Shown: piece after piece, positions 19,216 through 27,214 of the stretch
Numbering within the stretch: the first letter of the stretch is position 1
Layout of the letters: each line of letters opens with the position of its first letter
Assembly (NCBI RefSeq): GCF_014201145.1
Contig: NZ_JACHDP010000001.1
Location: 3,348,001 to 3,412,000 of the forward strand
Length of the DNA: 64,000 nucleotides
Origin: Micromonospora parathelypteridis
GTDB taxonomy: Bacteria > Actinomycetota > Actinomycetes > Mycobacteriales > Micromonosporaceae
Direction of reading: 5' to 3'
Notes under the pieces: generated by a model
The model's database searches: none
What the model was told of the DNA's origin: nothing
The model's input: the letters and a program-made list of their open reading frames with translations, nothing else
Translations under genes and position numbers: made by a program

Positions 19216-19967
19216 CGCACCGTCTCCTCGCGGGCGGGGCGTAGCAGTGCCGGGTGCAGCAGCCGGGCGTCGCTGGCCCGGTAGAGCCGGGCGCGCGGGC
19301 CGCCCCGGGTGCCGCCGCGCTCGGTGCTGGTGCCCGTGCTCTCCACGAAGCCCGGCACGGAGAGCACCTTGCGGTGGAAGTTGCCGGCGTGCAGCGGGTG
19401 GCCCCAGACCGTCTCGTAGACGGCGCGCAGCTCGCTGATCGTGAACTCGGCGGCGAGGAAGCGCGTGGCGAGCGGGGTGTATTCCAGTTTCGACCGCGCC
19501 CTCTCCAGCCCGTCGTCGATGATCCGGCTGTGGTCGAAGGCGAGCTGCCGGCTGGTCAGGGCGGTCACTGGCAGCCAGATCGCCGCGTCGGCGTCGGTGC
19601 CGGCGGCCGGGTCCGGCAGGTCGGGGGCGAACGCGAGGTGGGCGACCGAGACGACGCGCATCCGCGGGTCGCGGTCGGGGGCGCCATAGCTGCCCAACTG
19701 CTCCAGGTGTACGCGGCGCAGCCTTTCGCCGCCGAGCCCGGTCTCCTCCGCCAGCTCCCGTCGGGCGCTGGCGGTCAGGTCCTCCTCTGGACGGACGAAA
19801 CCGCCGGGCAGCGCCCAGTGGCCCTCGAAGGGCGGCTGACCGCGCTGGATGAGCAGGAGGTGCAGTGCGCCGTCGCGGATCGTCAGCGCCACCACGTCGA
19901 CGGTCACGGCGACCGACGGGTAGGCCCCGGGGTCGTACGCGGCCAGGAACTCCTGCTCGTTCACCAT
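19212..19967 (-). CDS. NrtR-like Nudix-winged-helix regulator
   Basis: 251 aa. N-terminal Nudix domain with a complete Nudix box (GFVRPEEDLTASARREL, then AEETGL, about residues 56-78), joined to a C-terminal winged helix-turn-helix (FLAAEFTISELRAVYETVWG, FHRKVLSVPGFVE, GGPRARLYRA). This is the architecture of NrtR, a repressor sensing ADP-ribose-like nucleotides. The intact box leaves hydrolysis possible. First gene of the operon; upstream lies a pair of TGAGAAC repeats, the likely operator. The family link implies the operon responds to a nucleotide or NAD-related metabolite. No NAD-synthesis gene is adjacent, so the ligand is open. Confidence 0.85.
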   Translation of the reverse strand: MVNEQEFLAAYDPGAYPSVAVTVDVVALTIRDGALHLLLIQRGQPPFEGHWALPGGFVRPEEDLTASARRELAEETGLGGERLRRVHLEQLGSYGAPDRDPRMRVVSVAHLAFAPDLPDPAAGTDADAAIWLPVTALTSRQLAFDHSRIIDDGLERARSKLEYTPLATRFLAAEFTISELRAVYETVWGHPLHAGNFHRKVLSVPGFVESTGTSTERGGTRGGPRARLYRASDARLLHPALLRPAREETVR

Positions 19968-19980
19968 GTCACTCTCATTC

Positions 19981-20006
19981 TGAGAACGTCTCGTTGTGAG
20001 AACAAC
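19981..20006. promoter_or_regulatory. Candidate operator of the NrtR-like operon
   Basis: Two direct copies of TGAGAAC (19981-19987 and 19997-20003), the second embedded in the palindrome GTTGTGAGAACAAC (19993-20006). The site lies 14-39 nt upstream of the Nudix regulator start. Suits autoregulation; binding is inferred. Confidence 0.5.
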
Positions 20007-20040
20007 TTAGCGCACAGGTGCGCACCTGCCAAGGGGCAAC

Positions 20041-20880
20041 TCAGCGCACGACACCTGCCAGGTGCGGTCGACCACGCGAGTCGTGCAGGGCGAACCCGCC
20101 GTCGGGCAGAAGGGCGAAGCTCACCGTGCTCGGTAGCGGTACGGGCAGCTTGAAGGCGACCTCGACGGTGTAGGCGTCCGGCAGCCGGTTCTCCAGCGCG
20201 GCCAGGCAGCGAGCCTTGCTCCACATGCCGTGCGCGATCGGCCGGCGGAAGCCGAACAGCCGCGCCCCGAGCCGGGACGTGTGGATCGGGTTGTGGTCAC
20301 CGGAGACCCGGGCGTACTGCGTGCCGACGTGGGGTTCCACCCGCCACCGTGCCGTCGCGGCCGGCGCCTCGGGGCGTCCACTCCGATCGCGCGGCTCACC
20401 GCCGCCGGGCATGCGCTCCCGACCGAGGTACGTCGAGACACCGCACCAGACCTCCTCCCCGTCGACCGAGCCGACGACCACCACGTCCACCTGCCGCCCC
20501 CGGTCGTGCGGGCGGAGGTTCTCCGCGTACGTGGTGAAGTCGAGGGCCTCGTCGGCGGTGATCGGTCGACGTACGGTGATCCGGTTGCCGACGTGCACCA
20601 CACCGGTCAACGGGATCGGAAAGTCCGGCGCGGTCATCAGCCGCAGGGCCAGCGGGAAGCCCATGACGTGCGGGAACGTCGCGGGCAACCGGTCGGTGAG
20701 CCGGAAGCCGCAGACCCGGTCGTAGTCCGCCAACCGTGCCCGGTCGACGGTCACCCCACGCGCGGCCAACTCCACCGCCGGCAGGCCGGGCCCGCGCCGC
20801 CGGCCACCGAGGCCCGGCAGCGCACCGAGCAACGCCCGCCGGTAGAGCGCCCCGGCCGATGGCTCCTTCGGCGCGACCAT
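20041..20880 (-). CDS. htdX: MaoC-like (R)-3-hydroxyacyl dehydratase
   Basis: 279 aa double-hotdog hydratase/dehydratase of the HtdX type. The C-terminal half carries the hydratase-2 motif YARVSGDHNPIHTSRLGARLFGFRRPIAHGMW with catalytic Asp and His. The N-terminal hotdog is degenerate, as usual in this family. It would interconvert 3-hydroxyacyl and trans-2-enoyl thioesters. ATG 20880 overlaps the fabG4 stop (TGATG), so the two are translationally coupled. The order fadA2 < > fabG4-htdX matches Mycobacterium tuberculosis Rv0243-Rv0242c-Rv0241c, which supports the symbol. Confidence 0.85.
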   Translation of the reverse strand: MVAPKEPSAGALYRRALLGALPGLGGRRRGPGLPAVELAARGVTVDRARLADYDRVCGFRLTDRLPATFPHVMGFPLALRLMTAPDFPIPLTGVVHVGNRITVRRPITADEALDFTTYAENLRPHDRGRQVDVVVVGSVDGEEVWCGVSTYLGRERMPGGGEPRDRSGRPEAPAATARWRVEPHVGTQYARVSGDHNPIHTSRLGARLFGFRRPIAHGMWSKARCLAALENRLPDAYTVEVAFKLPVPLPSTVSFALLPDGGFALHDSRGRPHLAGVVR

Positions 20881-22244
20881 CACGCCCCCAGCAGACTCTG
20901 GCCGCAGACCCGGATCACGTTTCCGCTGACCGCGCCGCTGGCCGGCCAGGCCAACCAACCGATCGTCTCGGCCACGTCCACCGGCAACCCGCCCTGGGCC
21001 AGGCTGTTCATCCGCCGTCCCGCCTCGCGGACCACCAGCGGGATGCGCGCGGTCAGCCGCGTCTCGATGAAGCCGGGGGCCACCGCGTTGACGCTGATCC
21101 CCCGCCCGTGCAGGGCCGGGGCGAGCGAGTCGACCAACCCGATCACGCCGGCCTTGCTGGTGGCGTAGTTGGTCTGCCCCCGGTTGCCGGCGATCCCGGC
21201 GATCGAGGAGACGGAGACGATCCGCCCGCCGGTGGGGATCAGCTCCCGCTCCAGCAGCACGTCGTTGATGCGCTCCTGGCTGGAGAGGTTGACATCGATC
21301 ACCTGGTCCCACCGGTCGGCGTCCATCCGGCCGAGCGTCTTGTCCCGGGTGATGCCGGCGTTGTGCACCACCACGTCGACCCGGCCGTGCCGGCCGGCCA
21401 GGTGGTCGGCCAGTCGGGTCGGCGCGTCCGGCGCGGTCAGGTCGAGCTGAACGGCCGTGCCGCCGATGTCGTTCGCCACCGCCGCGAGCGCGTCCCCGGC
21501 GGCGGGAATGTCCAGCGCCACGACCTGTGCGCCGTCACGGGCGAGCACCTTCGCCAACGCAGCACCGATGCCCCGGGCGGCGCCGGTCACCAGCACGACC
21601 TGCCCCTCCAGCGGGCGGTCCCAGTCGGCCGGGGCACTCGCCGCGCCTGCGCCGACCCGGATGACCTGCCCCGAGACGTATGCGGAGCGTCCGGACAGGA
21701 GGAACCGGAGGGTCGACTCGAGGCTCGTGAGGACGCCGCTCTCGGCGCGGGTCACGTAGACGAGTTGCGCGGTGGTGCCCCGGCCGAACTCCTTGCCGAT
21801 GCTGCGGACCAGCCCTTCCAGGGCACGCTGGGCGATCGCCTCGCGGGGCGACGCGCACTCCTGCGGTGGAGTGCCGAGCACGATCACCCGCCCGCTGGGC
21901 AGCACCGACCGGGCCTGCGGGTGGAAGAAGTCGTAGAGCTGACGCAGGTCGGTCGAGTCGCTGATCCCGGTGGCGTCGAAGAGCAGTGCGCCGTACCGCT
22001 GGGGGGTGCCGGCGGCGGCGGTGTTGGCGGCCGGGTCAGCCAACTCGATCCCGGCGTTGGTCAGGATCTTGCTGATCGGCTCGGCGAGCCGACCACCGGT
22101 GGCCGCGCCGAGCAGGGCCGGCCCGGGCAGCAACGGGTCGCCGGGGTGGTGCCGGCGCAGTCGGGGCGGGTCGGGCAGCCCGAGGCGCTTGACCAGCGCG
22201 CGGCCGGCGGCCGATTGGACGAAGCTCGCGTACCTGTCGGTCAT
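20880..22244 (-). CDS. fabG4: High-molecular-weight 3-oxoacyl reductase FabG4
   Basis: 454 aa. An N-terminal flavodoxin-like domain (1-200) precedes a complete short-chain dehydrogenase domain: VTGAARGIGAALA (NADH-binding), VVHNAGITRD, SVSSIAGIAGNRGQTNYATSKAG with the Ser-Tyr-Lys triad, and VAPGFIETRLT. This two-domain layout defines the FabG4 class, which reduces 3-oxoacyl-CoA with NADH. ATG 22244 lies exactly 6 nt after a TAGGCT -10 box on the minus strand (22251-22256), so the transcript is probably leaderless and the palindrome overlapping that box should control it. First gene of a two-gene unit with htdX. Confidence 0.92.
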   Translation of the reverse strand: MTDRYASFVQSAAGRALVKRLGLPDPPRLRRHHPGDPLLPGPALLGAATGGRLAEPISKILTNAGIELADPAANTAAAGTPQRYGALLFDATGISDSTDLRQLYDFFHPQARSVLPSGRVIVLGTPPQECASPREAIAQRALEGLVRSIGKEFGRGTTAQLVYVTRAESGVLTSLESTLRFLLSGRSAYVSGQVIRVGAGAASAPADWDRPLEGQVVLVTGAARGIGAALAKVLARDGAQVVALDIPAAGDALAAVANDIGGTAVQLDLTAPDAPTRLADHLAGRHGRVDVVVHNAGITRDKTLGRMDADRWDQVIDVNLSSQERINDVLLERELIPTGGRIVSVSSIAGIAGNRGQTNYATSKAGVIGLVDSLAPALHGRGISVNAVAPGFIETRLTARIPLVVREAGRRMNSLAQGGLPVDVAETIGWLAWPASGAVSGNVIRVCGQSLLGA

Positions 22245-22252
22245 GGGCGTAG

Positions 22253-22268
22253 CCTACTGGCGAGTAGG
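22253..22268. promoter_or_regulatory. Operator between fabG4 and fadA2
   Basis: Palindrome CCTACTGGCGAGTAGG (perfect 6-bp arms) containing the 12-mer TACTGGCGAGTA. It overlaps both divergent -10 boxes: TAGGCT for fabG4 (minus strand, 22251-22256) and TAGGGT for fadA2 (22265-22270). The core matches the two 12-mers next to the TetR gene at 12016-12654, so the same regulator probably binds here. Confidence 0.72.
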
Positions 22269-22297
22269 GTCCGAGCAACACATCGAGGAGGCGGATC

Positions 22298-23590
22298 GTG
22301 CAGAGCATCCGGCGGGTCGCGGTCATCGGGGGCAACCGCATCCCCTTCGCACGTTCCAACTCCCGCTACGCGGACGCGTCCAACGCGGACCTGCTCGGTG
22401 CCGCACTGGACGGCCTGATCGCCCGGTACGGGCTGGCCGGGCAACGGGTCGGTGAGGTCGTGACCGGGGCGGTGCTCAAGCACTCCCGCGACTTCAACCT
22501 CACCCGCGAGGTGGTCCTCGGCTCCCGGCTCGACCCGCACACCCCGGCGTACGACATCCAGCAGGCCTGCGGCACCGGCCTGGAGGCGGCGATCCTGGTC
22601 GCCAACAAGATCGCCCTCGGTCAGCTCGACGTGGGCATCGCCGGCGGTGTCGACACCACCTCCGACGCGCCGCTCGCGGTCAACGAGGAGATGCGGCGCA
22701 CGCTGCTCAAGCTCAACTCCGCCCGCACGCTGGGCGAACGGCTCAAGGTCGCGGCGAAACTGCGCCCGCTCCAGCCGTTCAAGCCGGAGATCCCGCGCAA
22801 CGCCGAACCGCGTACCGGCCTGTCCATGGGTGACCATGCCGCCCGGACCGCGCTGCACTGGCAGATCGACCGGCGCTCCCAGGACGAGCTGGCGCTGCGC
22901 TCCCACCAGCGGCTGGCCGCCGCGTACGAGCGGAACTTCTTCGACGACCTGATGACGCCGTACCTGGGGCTGACCCGCGACGCGAACCTCCGCCCCGACA
23001 CCAGCCTGGAGAAGCTCGGCTCGCTCAAGCCGGTCTTCGGCACCCGCGGCTCGGACGCCGAGCGCGCCACGATGACCGCCGGCAACTCGTCGCCGCTCAC
23101 CGACGGCGCGTCCACCGTGCTGCTGGCCAGCGAGGAGTGGGCGGCCGCGCACAACCTGCCGGTCCTCGCCTGGTTCAGCTGGTCGGAGACGGCGGCGGTG
23201 GACTTCGTGCACGGCGACGAAGGGCTGTTGATGGCCCCCGCGTACGCGGTGCCACGGATGCTGGCCCGGGCCGGGCTGACGCTGCAGGACTTCGACTACT
23301 ACGAGATCCACGAGGCATTCGCGTCGCAGGTGCTGGCCACCCTCGCCGCCTGGGAGTCGCCGGAGTTCTGCAAGGACCGCCTCGGCCTGGACGCGCCGCT
23401 GGGCGCGATCGACTCCGACCGGCTCAACGTGAACGGCTCCTCGCTGGCCGCCGGTCACCCGTTCGCCGCCACCGGCGGACGGATCGTGGCGACCCTGGCC
23501 AAGCTGCTGGCCGAGCGGGGCAGCGGGCGCGGGCTGATCTCGATCTGTGCGGCCGGTGGCCAGGGTGTGACGGCCATCCTGGAACGCTGA
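22298..23590 (+). CDS. fadA2: Acetyl-CoA acetyltransferase / thiolase
   Basis: 430 aa thiolase. Visible: the acyl-accepting Cys in QQACGTGLEAA, the NEEMRRTLLKLN loop region, catalytic His in YYEIHEAFASQ, NVNGSSLAAGHPFAATG with the second active-site His, and the second catalytic Cys in ISICAAGGQG. It cleaves 3-oxoacyl-CoA or condenses acetyl-CoA units. GTG 22298 is preceded by GAGGAGG. Divergent from fabG4-htdX over a shared operator, so thiolase, reductase and dehydratase are probably induced together as a lipid-degradation module. Confidence 0.92.
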   Translation: MQSIRRVAVIGGNRIPFARSNSRYADASNADLLGAALDGLIARYGLAGQRVGEVVTGAVLKHSRDFNLTREVVLGSRLDPHTPAYDIQQACGTGLEAAILVANKIALGQLDVGIAGGVDTTSDAPLAVNEEMRRTLLKLNSARTLGERLKVAAKLRPLQPFKPEIPRNAEPRTGLSMGDHAARTALHWQIDRRSQDELALRSHQRLAAAYERNFFDDLMTPYLGLTRDANLRPDTSLEKLGSLKPVFGTRGSDAERATMTAGNSSPLTDGASTVLLASEEWAAAHNLPVLAWFSWSETAAVDFVHGDEGLLMAPAYAVPRMLARAGLTLQDFDYYEIHEAFASQVLATLAAWESPEFCKDRLGLDAPLGAIDSDRLNVNGSSLAAGHPFAATGGRIVATLAKLLAERGSGRGLISICAAGGQGVTAILER

Positions 23591-23748
23591 CCGACGGATC
23601 GTCCCTTACCGGGGTGCCCGCCAGCAGGCGTTAACGGCCTGTTCAGGAGCCGGCCCGCTGGTGGAGGGTTTACCACGCGATGGTGATCGGTGCCGCGCCC
23701 TGGGCGCGGAATCGATCGCTCCTGCGTGCGGAACGGGGCCGTAACACC

Positions 23749-24786
23749 ATGGAGTCCGTCGTTCCACGGACGACCACCCTCTCGGTGGTCATCCCCATGT
23801 TCAACGAGACCGCGGTCATCCCGGCTCTGGTCGCCCGGCTGCGGCCGGTGCTGGACGCCCTTGGCGTCGACTACGAGGTGGTCGCCGTCGACGACGGCAG
23901 CCGGGACGACACCGTGTCGGTGCTCTTCAACCACGGTCGGGACTGGCCACAGCTGCGGGTGCTCCGGCTGCGGCGCAACAGCGGCCACCAGGCGGCGCTG
24001 ACCGCTGGCCTGCACCGAGCCGTCGGCCAGTGGGTGGTCAGCCTCGACGCCGACCTCCAGGATCCGCCGGAGACCATCGCCGAGATGCTCCGGGTGGCCC
24101 GGGCGGACGGTGTGGACGTCGTCTACGGCGTCCGCGCCGACCGCAGCACCGACACGATCTTCAAGCGCAACACCGCCCGGGGCTACTACTGGGTGATGCG
24201 CCGGCTCGTCGGCGCAGAGCTGCCCGCCCAGGCCGGCGACTTCCGGTTGCTCAGTCGGGACGTGATCGAGGTGCTGCGCCAGCTGCCCGAACGCGCCCCG
24301 GTCTACCGGCTGCTGGTGCCGTCCCTCGGCTTCCCCAGCGCTGAGGTGCGTTACGACCGCGCGGCACGGGCCGCCGGGGAGACGAAGTATCCGCTGCGCC
24401 GGATGGTGGCCCTGGCCTGGGAGAGCACGGCCAACTTCTCGGCCGCGCCACTGCGACTCGCCACCTGGCTGGGGATGTCGAGCTTCCTGCTCTGTCTCGC
24501 GCTGATCGTGTTCGGCATGGTCGCCCACGTCTCCGGCACCACGATCCCCGGCTGGACCTCGATGTTCGTCGCGGTGCTGCTGCTCAGTGGGGTGCAGTTG
24601 GTCTGCCTCGGCCTGCTGGGCGAATACGTCGGCCGGATCTACGCCACGGTGCAGAACCGGCCGGCCTTCCACGTCGGGTTCGACTCTCTCGACGAGCTGC
24701 CGGCCGCCGAGACGGTCGCGCGGGGCCGGTTCGAGGATGCCGCGCGTACGCCGAATCTCGGCCCGGCGGTCAGCGCCCGTGGCTGA
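23749..24786 (+). CDS. Family 2 glycosyltransferase (DPM1/GtrB-like)
   Basis: 345 aa. GT-A domain: LSVVIPMFNETAVIPALVARL, VDDGSRDDT, SLDADLQDPPETI (DXD-type metal site) and the acceptor-region AGDFRLLSRDVIEVL, followed by two C-terminal transmembrane helices (about 235-255 and 268-290). This is the layout of polyprenyl-phosphate sugar transferases that load a sugar onto a lipid carrier at the inner membrane face. ATG 23749 is preferred for family fit; ATG 23680, with a GGAGGG 12 nt upstream, would add 23 residues. It overlaps the start of a large membrane protein that could use its lipid-linked sugar. Confidence 0.85.
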   Translation: MESVVPRTTTLSVVIPMFNETAVIPALVARLRPVLDALGVDYEVVAVDDGSRDDTVSVLFNHGRDWPQLRVLRLRRNSGHQAALTAGLHRAVGQWVVSLDADLQDPPETIAEMLRVARADGVDVVYGVRADRSTDTIFKRNTARGYYWVMRRLVGAELPAQAGDFRLLSRDVIEVLRQLPERAPVYRLLVPSLGFPSAEVRYDRAARAAGETKYPLRRMVALAWESTANFSAAPLRLATWLGMSSFLLCLALIVFGMVAHVSGTTIPGWTSMFVAVLLLSGVQLVCLGLLGEYVGRIYATVQNRPAFHVGFDSLDELPAAETVARGRFEDAARTPNLGPAVSARG

Positions 24787-27154
24787 CACCCTGCTGGCCG
24801 AACGGATCGACGCCCCGGCACCGGTGTCACGTCGGAACGCTCTCCTGCCGGTGCTCACCACGCTCCCGTGGGCGCTCGTCATCGCCGCCCTGCTCCTGGT
24901 CTGGTCGCGCGGCGACGTGCCGGCCCCCGACCTCGCCCGGTTCTCCGCGTACTGGGTGTTCGCGCTGGTGCTCCCCGGGACCCTGGCGCACCGGGCACTG
25001 CGTGGCAGCCGGGGCAACCTTCCGGAGGACCTCGCCTACGGTGCGGCCACCGGCCTGTTGCTCGAGATCGTCGCCTGGGCGTTGGCCGCGGCGACCGGCC
25101 AGCAGTCCCTGCTGCGCTGGTGGCCGCTGCCCGTGATCCTCGCCTTCGCCGCCGTCCCCGGGCTACGCCGGCACTGGCGGGTCGGCGAGCGCCGACCGCT
25201 GCCGGTCGTGTGGCACTGGGCGATGGGCGCGGCGCTGCTGGTCGTGGTGGCCTGGGGGTACATCCAGTGGCGGATGGTGCCGCTGCCTCCGGTGTACGGC
25301 GGCTACTACCAGGACCTGCTCTACCACCTGGGGCTGGTACAGGAGCTGACCCGGGCGATGCCGTTCGAGTTGCCGCACGTCGCGGGGGAGGGGCTGCGCT
25401 ACCACTACCTCTCCGACGCGCACATCGCCAGCGCCAGCATGATCACCGACATCGCGCCGACAACGGTGCTGCTGCGCCTCTGGCTGGTGCCGGTGATCGG
25501 TACGGCGGTGGTGCTCGCTGCCGGGCTCGCCCGCGACCTGAGTGGTGCCGTCTGGGCCGGTCCGGTGGTCGCCGTCGCCGGCTTCGTCGGGACGACGGTC
25601 ACGCTCGGTTCGGCAGTCGGCGCGTCCGGTGAGATGCCGCTGTCGTACGCCAGCCCGTCCCAGACGTACGTGCTGGTGCCGTTGCTGCTGCTCGTCGGCC
25701 TCTGTGTCGACGTGGCGCGAGGGCGGTCCCTCGGCCTGGCCTGGGCGCTGGTGCCGGTGCTCGGCCTGGTCTGCGCGGGGGCGAAGTCCAGTGCGTTGCC
25801 ACCGCTGATCGCCGGCCTGGGTCTCACCGCGGCCGTGTTCTGGTGGCGGGAGCGGCGGGTGCCGCGGCCTGCCCTGGTGGCGCTGGCCTGTCTCGTGGCG
25901 GCGATGGCGCTCGGCTTCCGGCTGTTCGCCGGTGGCGGTGCCTCCACGCTGCGCGTGCAGGCGTTGGCGTTGTTGCACTTCATCGGCCCGTACTCCGAAA
26001 CGCTCGGTGGGGGCGACGGAATCTGGCCAGATGCTCCGCTGCCGCCGGGCATCAACGACGGCGGTGCCCTCGGGTGGCTGCTGGCGTTCTCCGTGGTCGC
26101 CTGGTGGGTGCTGGGTCAGGCGCCACGGTGGGTGGGCATGACCCTTCTCGTCGAACGGGAGCACCGAGCGGATGCGGCCGTCTGGCTGCTTGCCGGCACG
26201 GTGCTTGCCGGTGCGGCCACCACCTGGGTGTTCCAGCACCCGTCGATCAGCCAGATCTACTTCTGGATGGGTGTCATCCCGGTCGGCGCCGTGTTGACCG
26301 CCTGGTCGCTCGCCGTGGCCCGGGCACCCTGGCCGGTGCTGGTGGTCCCCGCCGTAGCCGGCGCGTTGGCGGCGCTGGCCACAGCCGGCACGGTGGCGGG
26401 TCTCGCCCTGCCGAAGATCGCCCGACCCGGCACCCCGTACACCTCGACCATCGAGGGGTGGCTGCGGGTGCTGGGTGTCTCGGCGGTCCGGTACGTGCTG
26501 TTCGTGATCGTGGCCGCCGCGCTCGCCGTCGGGGTGGCCGCCCGGTGGCGGCGGCGCGTCCCGTCACCGGGTGGCCGTCGGCGGGCGGTGACGATCGCGG
26601 TGGCCGGGGTCACCGCCGCGATGCTCGGTGCCAGCGGCGCCGTCGCCGTGGGCGGGATCGTGCGCTCGGTCCTGACCGAGCCGGTGCCGGCGACCGGGCC
26701 GCAGCCGTACGCGCTGACCGCCGACGAGATGCGCGCGGCGTTGTGGCTGGACGAGCACGCCGCCGACGACGACGTGGTCGCCACCAACGTGCACTGTCGG
26801 CCGGTGCAGACCACCCAACACTGCGATGCCCGGGCGTTCTGGGTGACCGGTCTGGGCGGCCACCGGACGGTGGTGGAGAGCTGGGGTTACACCGACGCGG
26901 TCGTGGCCGCGCACGGCGTCGACAACCTGGGGTACGCCCGACAGAACTTCCCCGATCGGGAACTGCTCGCGTTCAACGACCGGGTGTTCACCGCCCCGAC
27001 CATCGCCGACCTGGATCGGCTCCGGGTGCAGCACGGGGTCCGGTGGCTGTTCGCCGACGCCAGGGCGGGCGCGGTGTCGCCGGAGCTGGCCCGGCTGGCC
27101 CAGGTTCGGCTGGTCGCCGGCTCGGTCACCGTCTACGAGGTCAGCCGCCCCTGA
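24779..27154 (+). CDS. Large polytopic membrane protein, GT-C-like
   Basis: 791 aa. A dozen or more hydrophobic helices occupy about residues 20-620, and a soluble region follows (about 640-791). The first large loop carries YQDLLYHLGLVQELTRAMPFELP and LRYHYLSDAH, with acidic and His residues placed like those in GT-C glycosyltransferases that use lipid-phosphate sugars. The C-terminal part (LDEHAADDDVVATNVHC, WLFADARAG) resembles the extracytoplasmic tail of YfhO/DUF6541-like proteins. GTG 24779 overlaps the upstream glycosyltransferase stop by 8 nt, implying coupling. Probably transfers a sugar outside the membrane; acceptor unknown. Confidence 0.7.
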   Translation: MADTLLAERIDAPAPVSRRNALLPVLTTLPWALVIAALLLVWSRGDVPAPDLARFSAYWVFALVLPGTLAHRALRGSRGNLPEDLAYGAATGLLLEIVAWALAAATGQQSLLRWWPLPVILAFAAVPGLRRHWRVGERRPLPVVWHWAMGAALLVVVAWGYIQWRMVPLPPVYGGYYQDLLYHLGLVQELTRAMPFELPHVAGEGLRYHYLSDAHIASASMITDIAPTTVLLRLWLVPVIGTAVVLAAGLARDLSGAVWAGPVVAVAGFVGTTVTLGSAVGASGEMPLSYASPSQTYVLVPLLLLVGLCVDVARGRSLGLAWALVPVLGLVCAGAKSSALPPLIAGLGLTAAVFWWRERRVPRPALVALACLVAAMALGFRLFAGGGASTLRVQALALLHFIGPYSETLGGGDGIWPDAPLPPGINDGGALGWLLAFSVVAWWVLGQAPRWVGMTLLVEREHRADAAVWLLAGTVLAGAATTWVFQHPSISQIYFWMGVIPVGAVLTAWSLAVARAPWPVLVVPAVAGALAALATAGTVAGLALPKIARPGTPYTSTIEGWLRVLGVSAVRYVLFVIVAAALAVGVAARWRRRVPSPGGRRRAVTIAVAGVTAAMLGASGAVAVGGIVRSVLTEPVPATGPQPYALTADEMRAALWLDEHAADDDVVATNVHCRPVQTTQHCDARAFWVTGLGGHRTVVESWGYTDAVVAAHGVDNLGYARQNFPDRELLAFNDRVFTAPTIADLDRLRVQHGVRWLFADARAGAVSPELARLAQVRLVAGSVTVYEVSRP

Positions 27155-27214
27155 CGACCTCGGCAACCTGGCCCGGCTCAGCCGAAGGCCTGCGGGTGCG
27201 GGACAATGAGGTAC

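Noticed and set aside
20736..23458. Long opposite-strand frames over htdX, fabG4 and fadA2
   Set aside because: They are compositional shadows: rich in Arg, Gly, Val and His, with no motifs, while the annotated frames carry full family signatures.
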